A stretch of 64,000 nt of DNA, taken from assembly GCF_002163835.1 (NCBI RefSeq), contig NZ_CP019331.1:3173573-3237572 (forward strand), read 5' to 3'. This document shows positions 60,008 through 64,000 of this stretch, piece by piece. Every line of letters begins with the position of its first letter. Position 1 is the first letter of the stretch. The translations under genes and the position numbers were made by a program. The notes beneath the pieces were generated by a model. The model was not told where the DNA came from. It saw only the letters and a list, made by a program, of their open reading frames with translations, and searched no databases. The DNA comes from Polaribacter sp. SA4-10. Lineage in GTDB: Bacteria; Bacteroidota; Bacteroidia; Flavobacteriales; Flavobacteriaceae.

Positions 60008-60637
60008 ATGAAAAAAACGCTTATTTTATCTTTCTTAATAGTTTTAGTATCTAGTTTCTCGGCATGTAAATCAGAAGTAAAAAAGGATAGTGAAAACAAG
60101 GTTTCTAAAGAAGTCAAAAAATCTCAGGCTGCTTTTTCATTAAAGTCAGCTACTAATGATATTAAATTTTTAGCTTATAAAACTACAGAGAAAGTTGCTG
60201 TAGGAGGTCAATTTAAAAAAATAGACATCGTTTCTGGAGGGGAAGGAAACTCGATTAAGGATGCTATTAATAACACAGTGTTTTCAATTCCTGTAAGTAG
60301 TCTTTTTACGAAAGACACCAGCAGAGATTATAAAATTAAAAAGTTTTTTTTCGGAGTTATGGACAATACTAAATTATTGTCTGGTAATTTAATCATAGAA
60401 AATGACTCTATTGGTTATTCGAATATTAAAATGAATGGAATAACAGAGAAATTACCCTTTACTTATTCAATTGTAGGCAATGTGTTTTCTATGAAAGCTA
60501 CTTTAGATATTAATAAATGGAATGCAAATAAAGCATTACTATCTCTTAATAAGGTTTGTTATGATTTGCATAAAGGAGCAGATGGGGTTTCAAAAACGTG
60601 GAGTGATGTTGCAATAAATATAGTTTCTACTTTCTAA
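60008..60637 (+). CDS. YceI-like lipoprotein
   Basis: A 209-residue lipoprotein (lipobox FSAC, Cys19) with a YceI-like beta barrel, inferred from the alternating strand pattern, the length and the segment FSIPVSSLFTKDTSRDYKIK. YceI barrels hold isoprenoid or lipid tails. It follows the ACBP gene by 16 bases and may be its partner in the envelope. A strong terminator ends the unit. Confidence 0.75.
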   Translation: MKKTLILSFLIVLVSSFSACKSEVKKDSENKVSKEVKKSQAAFSLKSATNDIKFLAYKTTEKVAVGGQFKKIDIVSGGEGNSIKDAINNTVFSIPVSSLFTKDTSRDYKIKKFFFGVMDNTKLLSGNLIIENDSIGYSNIKMNGITEKLPFTYSIVGNVFSMKATLDINKWNANKALLSLNKVCYDLHKGADGVSKTWSDVAINIVSTF

Positions 60638-60778
60638 TAAGTATTTTAGTTTAGTTCTAATTAATGTTAAGTATACAGAAGTAATTTACCAATAAATATT
60701 TTTTCATTCTTATTCTCTATTTATTTTGATCCTAATAATAGTATAAATTTATTTAGTTTAATAAAATATATAGTCTTA

Positions 60779-60812
60779 AAAAAAAAGCGAACATTTAGTT
60801 CGCTTTTTTTTT
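60779..60812 (+). terminator. Terminator of the rsfS-YceI unit
   Basis: AAAAAAAAGCGAAC and GTTCGCTTTTTTTT pair around ATTTA. Confidence 0.9.
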
Positions 60813-60813
60813 G

Positions 60814-60839
60814 CTCTCTCTCTCTCTCTCTCTCTCTCT
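60814..60839 (+). repeat. (CT)13 dinucleotide repeat
   Basis: Twenty-six bases of uninterrupted CT, right after a terminator. Such tracts slip during replication and can change the length of a promoter region. Confidence 0.9.
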
Positions 60840-60848
60840 ATTTTTCTC

Positions 60849-60912
60849 TCACGGTTTTCTGTGATAAAACTCACTGTTTTCAGTGAGCTGAAAATTTCAC
60901 TGTTTTCAGTGA
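60849..60912 (+). promoter_or_regulatory. Three near-identical 16-bp palindromes upstream of a secreted-protein gene
   Basis: TCACGGTTTTCTGTGA (60849-60864), TCACTGTTTTCAGTGA (60871-60886) and TCACTGTTTTCAGTGA (60897-60912). Copies two and three are identical; copy one differs at two paired positions, keeping the stem. Centres are 22 and 26 bases apart. The array lies 70-135 bases before the ATG at 60984 and looks like a set of operator sites or hairpins. With the CT tract it fills the 346-base gap, which has no other gene. Confidence 0.6.
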
Positions 60913-60983
60913 TTGACAAGTACTTCTTTATAATGTAACTTTACTATATAATAAAAACACAATATTCCCTTAATATTTTAATT

Positions 60984-61415
60984 ATGAAAAAGCAACTTTT
61001 TTTAACTTTGATTTTACTTATTAACTTTACAGTTGAATGTCAAGAATACGCAATGAATACAATTAGATTAGATAGAACTCTAGAACATGAGAGTGCTCCT
61101 ATAAAACTAATTCCTCTTGTAGAGAACAAAACATATACATATAAATCTCATGGAGATGACGTTTTGGTTATTTTCAATAATGAGAACCATACAGAATATT
61201 ATAATAATAAAGAGCATTATATAAAATCCAAAATTTCATGGGTTTCTATCGATGAATGTTATATGACAATAAAAGAATCTAATCTACCAAATTTCCCTTT
61301 TAACGAAGGAACAAGACTACATATGAAAATTACGAAAGTAAAAAGAGGGTATATTTTTTATGAGTCTACTCTTGGTGGTAAAACTTGGACAGGTAAAATG
61401 AAAGAGTATAAATAA
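60984..61415 (+). CDS. Hypothetical secreted protein
   Basis: A 143-residue protein with a signal peptide (cleavage near VECQ). The mature part is polar with aromatic residues and one cysteine, and no family is recognised. The upstream region is unusual (CT tract and three palindromes), so it may be a regulated or phase-variable surface protein. It converges with the TIGR01777 gene, with one base between them. Confidence 0.6.
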   Translation: MKKQLFLTLILLINFTVECQEYAMNTIRLDRTLEHESAPIKLIPLVENKTYTYKSHGDDVLVIFNNENHTEYYNNKEHYIKSKISWVSIDECYMTIKESNLPNFPFNEGTRLHMKITKVKRGYIFYESTLGGKTWTGKMKEYK

Positions 61416-61416
61416 A

Positions 61417-62301
61417 TTAGTTGTTAAATATAACTTTTAACGCTTTTTGTAATGAAGAAAACTGAATGTTAAATTCAGTTTTCTTTATTTTATCTGATGA
61501 AATCCTGCTACCTTGTAAAAGAATTACAGCCATTTCACCAAAAATTAATTTCAATAAAAAAGAGGGAACTCCTATAGGTAAAAAAGGACGTTTTATACTT
61601 TTTGCTAAAAGTTTAGAAAATGATTTACTTGTATGGTGTTCTGGTGCAACAGCATTATAAATACCTTCTAAATTAGTGTCTATAGCGTTTATGTACATGT
61701 TACATAGATCATCAATATGAATCCATGGAATATATTGTTTTCCAGAACCTAATGGAGAAATAATTGGTGTTTTCATTTTCTCTAAAGCACCTCCTTTTTT
61801 AGATAATACAATTCCGGTTCTTAAAATAGTTACTGGAATTCCACCATTTTTAAATTGAAGCGCTGCATTTTCCCATTTTTCACATACACTTCCTAAGAAA
61901 TCAGTGGATGCACTATCTTCTTCCTTAAAAATTTTATCTGAAGTTACACCACCATAAAAACCAGTAGCAGAAGTAGAAATAAACTTTTTTAATGGAACTT
62001 TAAACTCTTTTACTTTTGATAAAAGTAAATCTGTAGATTTAACTCTACTTTCAATAATTTCTTTTTTCCTTTTACTAGTCCAGCGCTTATCAGCAATTCC
62101 TGCACCAGCTAAATGAATTATAAAATCTATATTTTTAAATGCTTTTTCGTCAATATAACTTTTAGAAATATCCCATTTAAACTCATTTTTATTCTGTGGA
62201 CTTCTACTTAAAATTACAACTTCATGATTTTTATTTACTAATAACTCAGTAAGTCTTTTACCAACTAAACCAGTTCCTCCTGTAATTAATATTTTTGACA
62301 T
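61417..62301 (-). CDS. TIGR01777-family NAD(P)-binding epimerase-like protein
   Basis: A 294-residue extended-SDR protein of the YfcH/SulA group. The cofactor motif GGTGLVGKRL is at 7-16; IDFIIHLAGAGIADKRW, STSATGFYG (with the YG pair) and LGSGKQYIPWIHIDDL are typical. Substrate unknown; the family is conserved and co-occurs with cell division or lipid genes. A -7 box (TATATTTG, minus, 62313-62306) ends four bases before the ATG. Confidence 0.9.
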   Translation of the reverse strand: MSKILITGGTGLVGKRLTELLVNKNHEVVILSRSPQNKNEFKWDISKSYIDEKAFKNIDFIIHLAGAGIADKRWTSKRKKEIIESRVKSTDLLLSKVKEFKVPLKKFISTSATGFYGGVTSDKIFKEEDSASTDFLGSVCEKWENAALQFKNGGIPVTILRTGIVLSKKGGALEKMKTPIISPLGSGKQYIPWIHIDDLCNMYINAIDTNLEGIYNAVAPEHHTSKSFSKLLAKSIKRPFLPIGVPSFLLKLIFGEMAVILLQGSRISSDKIKKTEFNIQFSSLQKALKVIFNN

Positions 62302-62305
62302 GTTG

Positions 62306-62313
62306 CAAATATA
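62306..62313 (-). promoter_or_regulatory. -7 box immediately before the TIGR01777 gene
   Basis: The minus strand reads TATATTTG, an exact match four bases before the ATG at 62301. It suggests a leaderless mRNA. Confidence 0.45.
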
Positions 62314-62423
62314 ATTATTTTTTTGTTTAATCTTTTTTATTTTTAATAAAACAAATTTATATCTACATATAATAAACTAATGTTAATTCTCTTTATTAGG
62401 TTTCTTAAAAGCGTATTTTTATC

Positions 62424-63551
62424 ATGATGAAAAACACAACGAAAAGAAAAGGATTTGTCTTTAAGACTTATGAGACAGAACAAGAATCTCCTTTCGAAAA
62501 ATTATTTGAAATCTTCAAGGAATTGATTACTCATACTTCTGGAGATTTTGATGAAGCTATAGATTGGCTGCATTCTTTAGATAAAGAATATCAATTAACG
62601 GATGAAAACTATACGATTGATGATTTTATTGAGGATTTAAAAAAGAAAGGATACATTAAAGAAGAAATAAAAGGAGATGGACTGGGTGAAACTAAAATTA
62701 CATCAAAGACAGAACGAGCAATCCGTCAGCAAGCGTTAAATCATATTTTCGGAAAAATAAAAAGGAGTGGTGCAGGAAATCATAAAAGTAAATCTTCTGG
62801 CATTGGAGATGAACACACAGGAGATTTTAGAAATTACCAATTTGGTGATGCTCTAGATAAAGTTTCAATGACGGAAAGCATTAGAAATGCACAAATTAAT
62901 AACGGAATAGAAAACTTCAATTTAACAGAGAATGATTTAGTTGTTGAAGAAACGCTGCATAAAAGTCAAATGAGTACCGTGTTAATGATTGATATTAGTC
63001 ATTCTATGATTTTATATGGAGAAGATAGAATTACACCAGCCAAAAAAGTTGCAATGGCTTTAGCTGAACTAATTACAACTCGTTATCCAAAAGATACCTT
63101 AGATATTATTGTTTTTGGAAACGATGCTTGGTCTATCAAAATTAAAGATTTACCTTATTTACAGGTTGGGCCTTATCATACAAATACGGTTGCTGGTTTA
63201 CAGTTAGCAATGGATTTATTGCGAAGAAAAAGAAATACTAATAAACAGATATTTATGATTACTGATGGAAAACCAAGTTGTTTGCGTTTACCAGATGGAC
63301 AATATTATAAAAACAGTAATGGTTTAGACAAACACATTGTAGATAAATGTTATGCAATGGCACAGCAAGCAAGAAAATCACACATTCCAATAACTACTTT
63401 TATGATAGCTCAAGATCCTTATTTAATGCAATTTGTTAAGGCATTTACAAAAGCAAACCAAGGAAAAGCATTTTATACAGGTTTAAAAGGATTGGGAGAA
63501 ATGATTTTTGAAGACTACGAAACAAACAGAAAAAAAAGAATTAAAGGTTAA
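62424..63551 (+). CDS. VWA (von Willebrand A) domain protein, CoxE-like
   Basis: A 375-residue soluble protein. The C-terminal VWA domain begins around residue 185 with the MIDAS motif MIDISHSMILYGEDR (DxSxS). The N-terminal half is helical and charged. A MoxR-like ATPase gene follows, the usual pairing: the ATPase and VWA protein act together as a chaperone or metal-insertion machine. The target is unknown. Confidence 0.85.
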   Translation: MMKNTTKRKGFVFKTYETEQESPFEKLFEIFKELITHTSGDFDEAIDWLHSLDKEYQLTDENYTIDDFIEDLKKKGYIKEEIKGDGLGETKITSKTERAIRQQALNHIFGKIKRSGAGNHKSKSSGIGDEHTGDFRNYQFGDALDKVSMTESIRNAQINNGIENFNLTENDLVVEETLHKSQMSTVLMIDISHSMILYGEDRITPAKKVAMALAELITTRYPKDTLDIIVFGNDAWSIKIKDLPYLQVGPYHTNTVAGLQLAMDLLRRKRNTNKQIFMITDGKPSCLRLPDGQYYKNSNGLDKHIVDKCYAMAQQARKSHIPITTFMIAQDPYLMQFVKAFTKANQGKAFYTGLKGLGEMIFEDYETNRKKRIKG

Positions 63552-63612
63552 AAATAAAGAACAAAGTTGCAAAGAAAAATAGTTGCAATGTTTGTTTCTG
63601 AAAAAATAATAT

Positions 63613-64000
63613 ATGAGCATACGTACTATAAAAACATTAGGAGAATTAAAGAAGTCAGGATATCAATCCAAATCTATTAAAGATGAGTTAAGAGAAAACC
63701 TCATTAGTAAAATGATGAGTAAAGAAACTGTTTTTAAAGGAATTCATGGATATGAAAATACAGTTATTCCAGAGTTAGAACGCGCAATTTTGAGTAAGCA
63801 TAATATTAACTTATTAGGTTTAAGAGGGCAAGCAAAAACACGTTTAGCACGGTTAATGGTAAATTTATTGGATGAATATATTCCTGTAGTTGAAGGTTCT
63901 GAAATTAATGATGATCCTCTAAAACCTATTTCAAGATTTGCTATTGAATTGATAAAAGAAAAAGGAGATAAAACCCCAATTTATTGGTTGCATAGAAATG
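63613..64000 (+). CDS. MoxR/magnesium-chelatase-like AAA ATPase (3' end missing)
   Basis: The visible 129 residues start MSIRTIKTLGELKKSG and contain the P-loop-like GLRGQAKTRLARLM. The glycine before the P-loop lysine is alanine, as in a known magnesium-chelatase-like subgroup. The gene starts 61 bases after the VWA gene and runs off the window. With VWA it forms a MoxR-VWA pair. The arginine finger and Walker B lie beyond the window. Confidence 0.75.
   Translation, partial: MSIRTIKTLGELKKSGYQSKSIKDELRENLISKMMSKETVFKGIHGYENTVIPELERAILSKHNINLLGLRGQAKTRLARLMVNLLDEYIPVVEGSEINDDPLKPISRFAIELIKEKGDKTPIYWLHRN

Noticed and set aside
60849..60912. CRISPR array
   Set aside because: Three short palindromes with spacers of 6 and 10 bases are too short and few, and no cas genes are present.

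Overview
The window is AT-rich (roughly one third GC by eye) and densely coded. Intergenic promoters fit the Bacteroidetes pattern, TTG then about 18-21 bases then TAnnTTTG, and Shine-Dalgarno sequences are mostly absent. Gene content points to a marine member of the Flavobacteriaceae: proteorhodopsin with a divergent blh gene, a kynurenine degradation cluster, DUF2853, DUF6266 and DUF6428 proteins, YwqK-type repeat proteins and many short-signal lipoproteins. A Polaribacter-like genus is a reasonable guess but is not proven by the sequence.

Layout. 1-500: the end of an Mla-type ABC ATPase gene. 559-631: tRNA-Lys(TTT) with its own promoter and terminator. 790-7783: housekeeping and envelope genes (DUF389 membrane protein, SprT-like protein, SDR, amidohydrolase, beta-helix lipoprotein, glutaminyl cyclase). 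8050-12485: an accessory hotspot between rpmE2 and gcvP with an IS110 transposase remnant, three unknown genes, a large structured inverted repeat, a decayed DUF6266 gene and a secreted 12-repeat YwqK protein. 12486-18386: glycine and serine metabolism (gcvP and a SerB-SerA fusion) with a UbiA-like membrane protein. 18714-28880: an NlpC/P60 lipoprotein diverging from a nine-gene cluster for kynurenine to 2-oxo-acid breakdown. 29166-36447: DUF2141 protein, an unknown protein, dnaK, DUF2853, serine deaminase, proteorhodopsin and blh. 36444-42540: yaaA, an ECF-sigma locus with three envelope proteins of unknown role, and an arsenic cluster that lacks its pump. 42552-55168: cell-wall, RNA-modification, CoA, transport and pyrimidine genes. 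55256-60637: a rsfS-ftsH-LUD-cdsA-psd-ACBP-YceI run for membrane protein and lipid homeostasis. 60984-64000: a secreted unknown, a TIGR01777 epimerase, and a VWA protein with a MoxR-like ATPase cut by the window end.

How the genes work together. KynU, KMO, HaaO, ACMSD, the semialdehyde dehydrogenase and the RidA-family deaminase are consecutive enzymes of tryptophan and kynurenine breakdown; the first steps (dioxygenase and formamidase) are not here. Proteorhodopsin needs the retinal made by Blh, and the two genes share an intergenic region carrying a perfect 12-bp palindrome at the predicted rhodopsin start site. The ECF-sigma locus looks like a self-contained envelope-response module and is the best candidate here for an undescribed system. 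Short palindromic repeats of several families are scattered between genes, and one family sits just after stop codons in the same orientation as the gene before it.
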